Assembly: GCA_036555125.1 (NCBI GenBank)
Contig: DATBLY010000161.1
Coordinates: 1 to 9,388, forward strand
Direction of reading: 5' to 3'
DNA: 9,388 bases
Origin: DATBLY01 sp036555125
Lineage (GTDB): Bacteria; Actinomycetota; UBA4738; HRBIN12
The notes under the pieces are model-generated. The model saw only the letters and a list, made by a program, of their open reading frames with translations. It did no database searches and was not told the DNA's origin. Made by a program: the position numbers and the translations under genes. This document shows positions 1 through 5,154 of the stretch, piece after piece. Position 1 is the first letter of the stretch; every line of letters starts with the position of its first letter.

Positions 1-945
1 GACGCGGTACGGGATCTCGAGGTTGCCGATGATCTCCTCCTCGACCGACAGCAGGAACTCGTGCTGGTCCCACGACGTCTCCGGCGTCGAGAACGCGAAC
101 ATCTCCACCTTGTCGAACTGGTGCACGCGGAACATCCCGCCCAGGTCCTTGCCGTACGTTCCCGCCTCCCGACGGAAGCACGTCGAGTACCCCGCGTAGT
201 GCAGCGGCAGCTGGGCCTCGTCGAGGATCTCGCCCAGGTGGAACGCCGCGAGCGGAACCTCCGCCGTCCCGACCAGGTACAGCTCGTCCTCCTCGGTCTT
301 GTAGATGTTCGCGGCGTCGGTGGGCAGGAACCCCGTGCCGTACATCGCGTCCTCGCGCACGAGCACCGGCGGGATCACCGGCACGAACCCCTTCGCCGCC
401 AGGACGTCCATCGCGTGGCGCATCAGCGCGAACTGCACGAAGACGAGGTCGCCCAGCAGGTACACGAAGCGGGAGCCGCTCGTGCGCGCGCCGCGATCGG
501 TGTCCAGGACGCCGAGGAGCTCACCGAGCTCGGCGTGATCGCGCGGCGCGAAATCGAACGCCGGCGGCTCGAGGTGCCGCTTGATCTCGACCGCGTCCTC
601 GTCGGTGAACCCGTCCGGCGCGGAGTCGTGGGGCGCGTTCGGGATGCGCGCGAGGAGCGACGCGAGCGCCTCCTCCGCCTCCGCCAGCTGCGGGTCCAGC
701 TCCTTCAGCTCGGCCGACACCTTCGCGACGTCCTCGATCAGCGTCTGCTTCTCGGCGCCCTGCGCCTTGCCGATCGCCTTCGACGCGCGGTTCTGCTCGG
801 CCCGAAGCTCCTCGACCCGGGCCGTCAGCTGCCGCCGACGTTCGTCGGCGGCGAGCAGCTCGTCCACGCTCCCGCCCAGGTTCCGCCGCGCCAACGCGCG
901 GCGGAACCGCTCCGGATCCTCGCGGACCGCCCGGACGTCGAGCAC
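1..945 (-). CDS. serS: Seryl-tRNA synthetase, N-terminal 315 residues (3' end beyond window)
   Basis: Charges tRNA-Ser (and tRNA-Sec where present) with serine in the cytoplasm; class II aminoacyl-tRNA synthetase. Translating the minus strand gives the full N-terminal tRNA-binding arm, a long helical hairpin at about residues 27-105 rich in Glu, Lys and Arg. The catalytic core follows: motif 1 region GFVPVIPPVLVR (186-197), the serine-pocket loop TAEVPL (227-232), and motif 2 from CFRREAGTYGKDLGG to FRVHQFDKVEMF (256-282). Motif 3 and about 105-115 C-terminal residues lie outside the window. The start is GTG at 945-943, giving MLDVRAVREDP, a typical SerRS N-terminus. The GTG shares its G with the TAG stop of the bactofilin gene, so translation is probably coupled; AAGG seven bases upstream may act as a weak ribosome site. 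Identity is very secure. Confidence 0.97.
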   Translation of the reverse strand, partial: MLDVRAVREDPERFRRALARRNLGGSVDELLAADERRRQLTARVEELRAEQNRASKAIGKAQGAEKQTLIEDVAKVSAELKELDPQLAEAEEALASLLARIPNAPHDSAPDGFTDEDAVEIKRHLEPPAFDFAPRDHAELGELLGVLDTDRGARTSGSRFVYLLGDLVFVQFALMRHAMDVLAAKGFVPVIPPVLVREDAMYGTGFLPTDAANIYKTEEDELYLVGTAEVPLAAFHLGEILDEAQLPLHYAGYSTCFRREAGTYGKDLGGMFRVHQFDKVEMFAFSTPETSWDQHEFLLSVEEEIIGNLEIPYRV

Positions 946-1445
946 TACGGCACCTTGACCTGTTGGGTCTTCTCGCCGCCCGGCGGCGGAGGCGTCGCGG
1001 CCTTCTCGGCCGCCTGGCCCGAGCCGGCCGCCGCAGCCCCGCCCGCGTCCATGATGCTCTGCCCGTGGAAGAGTCCGCCCTCCTCGACCACGAGCGTCTT
1101 CGACGTGATGTTGCCGTCGATCCGGCCCCCGCGGGCGAGGTGTGCCTTGCCCTTGACGATGATGTTGCCCTTGAAGCGGCCGGCGACGGTCACGTTCTGC
1201 GCGCGGATGTCGGCCTCGACCTGGCTCTGCGGCGAGAGCGTCACGTCGCCGTCGGCGTTGATCTGGCCCTTCACCTGCCCGTCGATCCGGAGCGAGCCGG
1301 CCGACACCACGTTGCCGTCCAGGCGCGCGCCGGCGCCGACGATCGTGACCTCACCGTTCTCCGCCATGTGACCGCCCTCCATCGCTCCGGAGGCCGCCGC
1401 TTCCGCGTCGGCCTCGCCGGTCCCTTCGTCCTTGCGCCAGATCAT
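945..1445 (-). CDS. Bactofilin (polymer-forming cytoskeletal protein)
   Basis: A 166-residue protein of the bactofilin family (DUF583). These self-assemble without nucleotide into filaments that scaffold cell-shape, envelope or polar complexes. The core, about residues 32-135, shows the repeated short hydrophobic/Gly pattern of a right-handed beta-helix: VTIVGAGARLDGNV, LRIDGQVKGQI, VTLSPQSQVEADI, VTVAGRFKGNI, AHLARGGRIDGNI and LVVEEGGLFHGQS. The flanking tails are disordered: an acidic Ala-rich N-terminus and a Pro/Ala/Gly-rich C-terminus ending in QQVKVP. The start ATG overlaps the TGA of the DUF4446 gene (ATGA), with AGAGG ten bases upstream. An internal ATG at residue 27 (MAENGEV) is a less likely start. 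Its stop overlaps the serS start. The family call is secure; its cellular role here is unknown. Confidence 0.93.
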   Translation of the reverse strand: MIWRKDEGTGEADAEAAASGAMEGGHMAENGEVTIVGAGARLDGNVVSAGSLRIDGQVKGQINADGDVTLSPQSQVEADIRAQNVTVAGRFKGNIIVKGKAHLARGGRIDGNITSKTLVVEEGGLFHGQSIMDAGGAAAAGSGQAAEKAATPPPPGGEKTQQVKVP

Positions 1446-1939
1446 CCCGCGATCGCCTCTTCGGGGGTCGCGAGCGCCCGGCGGATCGCTTCCTCTTCCT
1501 CCGCGCTCAGGTTGTAGCCGCTGCGGCCCTCGGCCACCGGCTTCGCGTACACCCGCGTCTCCTGCCGCCCGTTGATCGAGGTCAGCACGGCGCCCGTTCC
1601 GTGATCGTCGAGCAGGGCGCAGGAGAACGACAGCCGGCCGCCGACATCCTCGAACGCGTCGTAGCGGACGACGGCGACCCGCCGCACGCTGCCCTCGATC
1701 ATGACCTCCTGCCGCTTGTCCGTGCCGTGGAGGGCTCGGACGGCGCGCTCGAGCCGCTCGATCTGGGCGGCCTGGCCGTCCAGGACGCCGCGCAAGGCGT
1801 CGTCCAGCTTGATCGGACCGCCGGGCTCGCGGCCACGACGCCGCGTGGAGGCGGCGGCCCCGGAGAACAGCAGCGCCAGCGCGCCCAGGCCCAGCGCGAT
1901 CAGCACCAGGAGCGTGAGCGTTCGATCGGAGAAGATCAT
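1442..1939 (-). CDS. DUF4446 family membrane-anchored protein
   Basis: A 165-residue protein. One N-terminal TM segment (about residues 6-26, rich in Leu and Ala) is followed by a basic stretch (STRRRGR), a helical region (about 40-70), and the DUF4446 core. The core includes VRRVAVVRYDAFEDVGGRLS, LLDDHGTGAVLTSINGR, ETRVYAKPV and a final acidic helix SAEEEEAIRRAL. The family has no known function; its proteins are predicted membrane-anchored with the conserved domain in the cytoplasm. The reading frame is open upstream to 2074, but I chose the ATG at 1939. It begins right before the TM segment, GAGAGGA lies 11 bases upstream (plus-strand 1951-1957), and a TATACT -10 box falls inside the would-be extension. 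It is the first gene of a chain with bactofilin and serS, overlapping bactofilin by four bases. Confidence 0.88.
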   Translation of the reverse strand: MIFSDRTLTLLVLIALGLGALALLFSGAAASTRRRGREPGGPIKLDDALRGVLDGQAAQIERLERAVRALHGTDKRQEVMIEGSVRRVAVVRYDAFEDVGGRLSFSCALLDDHGTGAVLTSINGRQETRVYAKPVAEGRSGYNLSAEEEEAIRRALATPEEAIAG

Positions 1940-2004
1940 CGGCGGCGCCGTCCTCTCGCGGGGCGGAATCAGGCCTTCTACCTGCGGTTTCGAGCGGGCC
2001 CCAG

Positions 2005-2010
2005 AGTATA
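2005..2010 (-). promoter_or_regulatory. Candidate -10 box for the DUF4446-bactofilin-serS operon
   Basis: The minus strand reads TATACT, a five-of-six match to the housekeeping -10 consensus and rare in such GC-rich DNA. It would place the transcript start near 1998 and give a 5' leader of about 60 bases before the ATG at 1939. No clear -35 hexamer is seen 16-18 bases upstream (the region is nearly all G and C), so the call rests on the -10 alone. Confidence 0.5.
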
Positions 2011-2079
2011 CGACGGGCACCCGGCGCCCCGGGAGACGGGGGAGCCGTCCCGGCGGGACGACGATCCCGGACACGGAAC

Positions 2080-2107
2080 CGCCCGGGCCGCGTGAGCGGC
2101 CCGGGCG
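2080..2107 (-). terminator. Perfect 12-bp GC hairpin, likely terminator of the small-peptide gene
   Basis: The arms CGCCCGGGCCGC (2080-2091) and GCGGCCCGGGCG (2096-2107) pair without mismatch around a four-base loop (GTGA on the plus strand). It lies 21 bases past the stop of the 28-residue ORF and ahead of the next leftward gene, where a terminator is expected. There is no T-run on either side, so it is a GC-type hairpin as often seen in high-GC Gram-positives. It could instead be a processing or attenuation structure. Confidence 0.6.
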
Positions 2108-2128
2108 ATCGCCGTCAGGAGCCTGATG

Positions 2129-2215
2129 TCACCAGTTCTTCCAACCGGCACCCGCGGCCACCAAGAAGGCGGCGACGGCGCCGAAGGAAAGCAGGAGTCG
2201 GCGGAGCCGTTCCAT
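2129..2215 (-). CDS. Small hydrophobic peptide, 28 residues, unknown function
   Basis: The ORF encodes a short basic N-terminus (MERLRRLL), one hydrophobic segment of about 17 residues (LSFGAVAAFLVAAGAGW), and a short polar end (KNW). It is a single-span membrane peptide or a signal-like peptide. It is not recognised as any family. Four separate signals support it as real: AAGGAG nine bases before the ATG, a sigma-28/WhiG-like promoter 39-65 bases upstream of the start, a clean TGA stop, and a perfect 12-bp hairpin just after. It diverges from the DUF5317-kinase operon. The longer frame open to 2770 on this strand is antisense to DUF5317 and is not believed. Possible roles are a small membrane regulator, a toxin-like peptide or a pilus/motility accessory; none can be chosen from sequence. 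Confidence 0.6.
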   Translation of the reverse strand: MERLRRLLLSFGAVAAFLVAAGAGWKNW

Positions 2216-2224
2216 GCGCTTCCA

Positions 2225-2230
2225 CTCCTT
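2225..2230 (-). promoter_or_regulatory. Strong Shine-Dalgarno for the 28-residue peptide
   Basis: AAGGAG on the minus strand, nine bases before the ATG at 2215. It is as good a ribosome site as any in the window and is the main reason to accept such a short ORF. Confidence 0.65.
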
Positions 2231-2253
2231 CCGTCCAGGTTCCTCATCCGTAG

Positions 2254-2280
2254 TTCTCGGCAGTTCCCGTCGGCCCTTTA
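2254..2280 (-). promoter_or_regulatory. Sigma-28 (FliA/WhiG)-like promoter, leftward
   Basis: Read on the minus strand: TAAAGGGC, then 11 bases, then GCCGAGAA. The FliA/WhiG-type consensus is TAAAGTTT-N11-GCCGATAA (core TAAA-N15-GCCGATAA), so the first five -35 bases and seven of eight -10 bases match, with exact spacing. It would start transcription near 2247, about 32 bases before the small-peptide ATG, leaving room for the AAGGAG site. Found by eye; the consensus is established for flagellar and sporulation sigma factors, and its use in this organism is inferred. Confidence 0.6.
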
Positions 2281-2319
2281 GGGCACGCGTCGTATCCCCC
2301 GAGCGGCGGACCCACGCGC

Positions 2320-2347
2320 TCAAGCGCCGTCCGCGCTGCCCCGATAT
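2320..2347 (+). promoter_or_regulatory. Sigma-28 (FliA/WhiG)-like promoter, rightward
   Basis: Plus strand: TCAAGCGC, then CCCGATAT, with TCAA and CCCGATAT separated by 16 bases, within the 15-16 base spacing of WhiG-type promoters. The -10 matches GCCGATAA at six of eight positions. It would start transcription near 2354, about 28 bases before the GTG of DUF5317. It is a weaker match than the divergent site at 2254-2280, but the pairing of the two strengthens both. Confidence 0.5.
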
Positions 2348-2371
2348 CGCTCGAAAGGGAGTCCCATCCTC

Positions 2372-2377
2372 GAGGAG
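2372..2377 (+). promoter_or_regulatory. Shine-Dalgarno that fixes the DUF5317 start
   Basis: GAGGAG, four bases before GTG at 2382. The spacing is short but usable. It supports this GTG over the ATG at 2214, which would add 56 polar, Arg-rich residues and run through both candidate promoters. Confidence 0.55.
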
Positions 2378-2381
2378 CCGC

Positions 2382-2927
2382 GTGAGACTGATCCTGTTCA
2401 CGGTCACGGCGTCGGTCGCCGTCGGGCTGATCCTCGGCCACGGCCTGCGCGGGTTCCCGCTCGTCAGGCCCCGGTGGACCGCGCTCGCGTTCGCCGCCGT
2501 CGCGGCCCAGCTGCTCCCGATCGTGGGGCTCGCGGGGTCGATCCTGTTGTTCGCGTCGTTCGCGGCGCTGATCGCCTTCGCCGCCGTGAACCTCCGCGTG
2601 CCCGGGTTCGCGCCGGTCCTGATCGGGCTCGCCCTGAACGCGCTCGTGATCGTGGCCAACCAGGGCATGCCGGTGACGCGCGACGCGTTGGTCGCCTCCA
2701 ACCAGTCGGCGACGCTCACCGCGCTCGTGACGGACGGTGGATCGAAGCACCACCTGGCCGACGACGACACGCGGCTCGTGTTCCTGGCGGACGCGATCGC
2801 GGTGGGCGCGCCGATCGATCAGGCGATCTCGGTCGGGGACATCCTCGTGCACGTCGGCGTCGGGTGGTTCGTGATCGCCGCGATGCCGAAGCGGCGACGC
2901 GCGGCCTGGACGCGGTCGGTGGCGTGA
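2382..2927 (+). CDS. DUF5317 family membrane protein
   Basis: A 181-residue integral membrane protein with about five TM helices (roughly 3-20, 33-49, 52-70, 77-94, 150-168). It carries the hallmarks I recall for DUF5317: the N-terminal RLILFT...GLILG segment, the NxGMPV motif (93-98), KHH (122-124), TRLVFLAD (130-137), SVGDIL (150-155) and a basic C-terminal tail (PKRRR). The family is found mainly in Actinobacteria and Firmicutes and has no assigned function. The start is GTG at 2382, giving MRLILFTV, with GAGGAG just upstream. It is the first gene of a tight operon: its TGA overlaps the ATG of the histidine kinase (TGATG). The coupling suggests it may sense or transmit a membrane signal with the kinase; this is inference. 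Confidence 0.85.
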   Translation: MRLILFTVTASVAVGLILGHGLRGFPLVRPRWTALAFAAVAAQLLPIVGLAGSILLFASFAALIAFAAVNLRVPGFAPVLIGLALNALVIVANQGMPVTRDALVASNQSATLTALVTDGGSKHHLADDDTRLVFLADAIAVGAPIDQAISVGDILVHVGVGWFVIAAMPKRRRAAWTRSVA

Positions 2928-4462
2928 TGGCGGCCGGCGGCGACACCATCGAGCGGACGGACGCCGCGCCCGCGGCCCCGCTGCCGAGCGCGACGAAGGT
3001 CTCGCTGCTCGAGGTCTGGCTGGTCCTGCCCACGACGGCGTGGCTCTGCTGGAAGGCGTGGGAGGCCGACTGGACCGCCGTGGGGTGGGGAGCGCTCTTC
3101 TTCGTGATCTGCATCGCGGCCGTCGACCTGATCCCGATCCCGGCGTGGGGCGACATCGAGCTGTCGCTCTCGTTCCCGATCGCGATCGGCGTCGCGATGC
3201 TGTATCCGCCGGCGGTCGCCGGTCTGATCGCCGCGGTCGGCTCGTGCGACCTGCACGAGTTCCGCCGCGACACGCCGCTGATGCGCGCGCTGTGGAACCG
3301 GATGCAGATGGCGCTCGCGATCGTGGCCGCCAGCACGGTCTTCCACCAGCTGGCCCACGTCTCCGATCCGTGGTGGACGCTCGTGCCGGCGGCCCTGGCG
3401 GCGACGATCTCGGCGTACCTGATCAACGCGCTCCTGGTGGCCCTGCACGCCTCCTACCAGTACGGGATGACCCTGCGGCGGGTGCTGGCGAAGATGCACG
3501 GCAGCCGACCGGTGGAGTTCCTCCTGTCCTACCTGGGGCTCGCGCTGTTCGGGGTGGTGATCGCGCGGTTCTTCATCGAGGAGGGCGCGTGGTCGGTCGT
3601 GGTGTTCCTGGCCCCCCTGGTGTTCGCCCGACAGATGTACTTCCGCAGCCGCGTGCTGGCCGATCGGCTGGCCGAGCAGAACGAGCTGCTGGCGGAGCAG
3701 GCGGAGCACCTGGAGAAGCTCCTGCGCAAGGAGACGGCGACGGTCGACCAGCTCCGCGAGCTCAACCGGATGAAGGGCGAGTTCGTCGCGACCGTCTCGC
3801 ACGAGCTGCGGACCCCGATCACGGCGCTGATCGGATACGCGAAGACCCTGCGCCAGCCGCAGTTCAGCGAGGACGCCGCGATCCGTGAGGAGTTCCTCGA
3901 GCGGATGGAGCGACAGGGCAACCGCCTGGTGGGCCTGGTCGAGAACCTCCTGCTCACCTCCCGCCTCGAGAACGACCAGCTCTCGCTCTCGATCGGCCGC
4001 GTGCTGTTCGAGGACCTCGCGCGGGAGGTCGTGGAGGGCCTCGGCAACGACGCCGAGCGGATCCGCGTCGCGATCCCGGACGACCTCCCGGTGCTCCACA
4101 CCGACCGTCAGCACCTGGGCCGTGTGATGTCGAACCTGATCGACAACGCCCTCAAGTACTCGGCCGAGGACGGAGCCGTCGAGCTGGGAGCGCGGGCCGA
4201 GGGTCCCGACGTCGTCTTCTGGGTCGCCGACCGAGGGGTCGGGATCGAACCCGAGTACCTCGTGCGCATCTTCGAGCGCTTCTATCAGGTCGATTCCTCG
4301 CACACCCGGCGCTTCCGCGGAGCCGGGCTCGGGCTGTCGATGGTCCGGGAGCTCGTGCAGCACCTGGGCGGCTCGGTCCACGTGGAGAGCGCCCTGGGCG
4401 AGGGCAGCACGTTCTCGGTCCGGCTCCCGGTCGAGGGACCGGCCCACACGACCACCCCATGA
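2927..4462 (+). CDS. Multi-TM sensor histidine kinase
   Basis: A 511-residue membrane kinase. The N-terminal half holds about seven hydrophobic segments between residues 27 and 235, with no obvious extracellular domain, so it probably senses within or at the membrane. A coiled linker (about 240-285) leads to the dimerisation/phosphoacceptor domain with SHELRTPIT, phosphorylated residue His292. The ATPase domain has the N box SNLIDNALKYS (Asn407), G1 DRGVGIEP (from 435), F box FERFYQ and G2 GAGLGLSMV (465-473). All catalytic motifs are intact; it resembles the PhoR/HPK1 class. The long frame open upstream to 2474 overlaps DUF5317 and lacks its protein character, so ATG 2927 is the start. No response regulator is encoded in the window, so the partner is elsewhere. 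The gene lies between DUF5317 and the HELGH protein with overlaps at both ends. Confidence 0.95.
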   Translation: MAAGGDTIERTDAAPAAPLPSATKVSLLEVWLVLPTTAWLCWKAWEADWTAVGWGALFFVICIAAVDLIPIPAWGDIELSLSFPIAIGVAMLYPPAVAGLIAAVGSCDLHEFRRDTPLMRALWNRMQMALAIVAASTVFHQLAHVSDPWWTLVPAALAATISAYLINALLVALHASYQYGMTLRRVLAKMHGSRPVEFLLSYLGLALFGVVIARFFIEEGAWSVVVFLAPLVFARQMYFRSRVLADRLAEQNELLAEQAEHLEKLLRKETATVDQLRELNRMKGEFVATVSHELRTPITALIGYAKTLRQPQFSEDAAIREEFLERMERQGNRLVGLVENLLLTSRLENDQLSLSIGRVLFEDLAREVVEGLGNDAERIRVAIPDDLPVLHTDRQHLGRVMSNLIDNALKYSAEDGAVELGARAEGPDVVFWVADRGVGIEPEYLVRIFERFYQVDSSHTRRFRGAGLGLSMVRELVQHLGGSVHVESALGEGSTFSVRLPVEGPAHTTTP

Positions 4463-5142
4463 CCGCGGGGCCGGCCTTCGGCGAGGACCTCCAGCGCCGG
4501 ATCGACCTGTGGAAGGGCGGCGGCGCGCTGGTGTGGTGCGCGCTCCTGGGGTGGTTCGCCCTGGTGCGGGGACAGCGCGTCCCGATCCTGGGGTTCGCCG
4601 ACGTCGCGACGCACGAGCTGGGGCACGCGATCTGGTGGCAGCTCACGCACAGCGAGTTCGTCATGCTCGTGATGGGGAACGGCACGCAGGTCCTGGTGCC
4701 GCTGCTCGCGGGGATCGCCTTCTTCCTCGTACGGCGGAACTGGGTGGCGCTGGGGATGTGCCTGGCGTGGTGCGCCACCGCGCTCGCCGACACGGCCGCC
4801 TACGTCTACGACGCCCCGCGCGGCGAGCTGACGCTGATCGGGTTCGGTCCGATCGGCGACCAGGACCAGATGCTCGGCGACTGGGCGCGCATCCTGGGAC
4901 CGGAACACCTGGACAAGCTGTACCTGGCCGACCCCTGGGCCTCCGACCTCCGCCACCTCGCCCTAGCGGTCTGGCTGTGCGCCGTCGCCGTGGTCGCGGC
5001 CGGCCTCCTGTGGACGTGGCAGCGGATCCGGAACGAGCGGCGGGCCCCGGTGCGCGCATGGCCCGCCGAGGTGCCCGTCGGGCCGCGACGGCGGACCGGC
5101 CCCACCGCACCTGGGTTCACCTTCCCCGAGCGGCCGCGATAG
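4459..5142 (+). CDS. Membrane protein with HELGH zinc-protease-like motif (M50-like)
   Basis: A 227-residue protein with about four hydrophobic segments (roughly 21-38, 72-92, 96-116, 166-186) and a basic, Pro-rich cytoplasmic tail. HELGH at residues 52-56 is the zinc-binding HExxH of membrane metalloproteases, followed by TQVLVPLLAG (76-85) and ALADTAAYVYDA (108-119), where Asp111 or Asp118 could be a third ligand. The usual NPDG-type motif of site-2 proteases is absent, so M50-like activity is only suggested. It resembles a group of small uncharacterised HELGH membrane proteins with a C-terminal DW motif, seen here as GDW (140-142). Its ATG overlaps the kinase TGA (ATGA), so it is the last gene of the DUF5317-kinase operon and may act on or with that sensor. 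Function unproven. Confidence 0.75.
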   Translation: MTAGPAFGEDLQRRIDLWKGGGALVWCALLGWFALVRGQRVPILGFADVATHELGHAIWWQLTHSEFVMLVMGNGTQVLVPLLAGIAFFLVRRNWVALGMCLAWCATALADTAAYVYDAPRGELTLIGFGPIGDQDQMLGDWARILGPEHLDKLYLADPWASDLRHLALAVWLCAVAVVAAGLLWTWQRIRNERRAPVRAWPAEVPVGPRRRTGPTAPGFTFPERPR

Positions 5143-5145
5143 CAT
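5116..5145 (+). promoter_or_regulatory. Candidate promoter of the serine/threonine kinase gene
   Basis: TTCACC (5116-5121), 18 bases, TAGCAT (5140-5145): four of six matches in each hexamer to TTGACA/TATAAT. The -10 starts on the TAG stop of the preceding gene. Only nine bases separate it from the ATG at 5155, so the transcript would start at or next to the start codon (leaderless), common in Actinobacteria. No Shine-Dalgarno precedes the ATG, which agrees. Confidence 0.5.
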
Positions 5146-5152
5146 CGCGGCC
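5132..5152. repeat. Perfect 9-bp inverted repeat overlapping the kinase-gene promoter
   Basis: Arms GGCCGCGAT (5132-5140) and ATCGCGGCC (5144-5152) flank AGC. The repeat covers the stop codon of the HELGH gene and the whole putative -10 box, and ends two bases before the kinase ATG. It could be an operator for a dimeric repressor, or a short hairpin ending the upstream transcript; there is no T-run to favour the latter. Confidence 0.55.
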
Positions 5153-5154
5153 TC

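Noticed and set aside
61..1371. Long plus-strand ORF of 436 codons opposite serS and bactofilin
   Set aside because: Its protein is Arg/Leu/Val-rich with no domain; it mirrors the strongly supported minus-strand serS and bactofilin genes, an effect of high GC.
2047..2059. Small hairpin GTCCC-GGC-GGGAC
   Set aside because: Five pairs in very GC-rich DNA are expected by chance, and it has no fitting position relative to a gene end.
1940..2074. N-terminal extension of DUF4446 to the ATG at 2074
   Set aside because: It would read through a TATACT -10 box and puts 45 polar, basic residues before the TM segment; a ribosome site precedes ATG 1939.
2216..2770. Longer minus-strand frame ending in the 28-residue peptide
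   Set aside because: It is antisense to DUF5317 and passes through the divergent promoters; only the last 28 codons have a start with a ribosome site.
2474..2926. Upstream extension of the histidine kinase frame
   Set aside because: The extra 151 residues are Arg/Pro/Gly-rich nonsense and overlap almost all of DUF5317; ATG 2927 coupled to the DUF5317 stop is far better.
2819..4447. 542-codon minus-strand ORF opposite the histidine kinase
   Set aside because: Composition is Arg/His/Gln/Glu-rich without any motif, while the plus strand carries every histidine kinase box.
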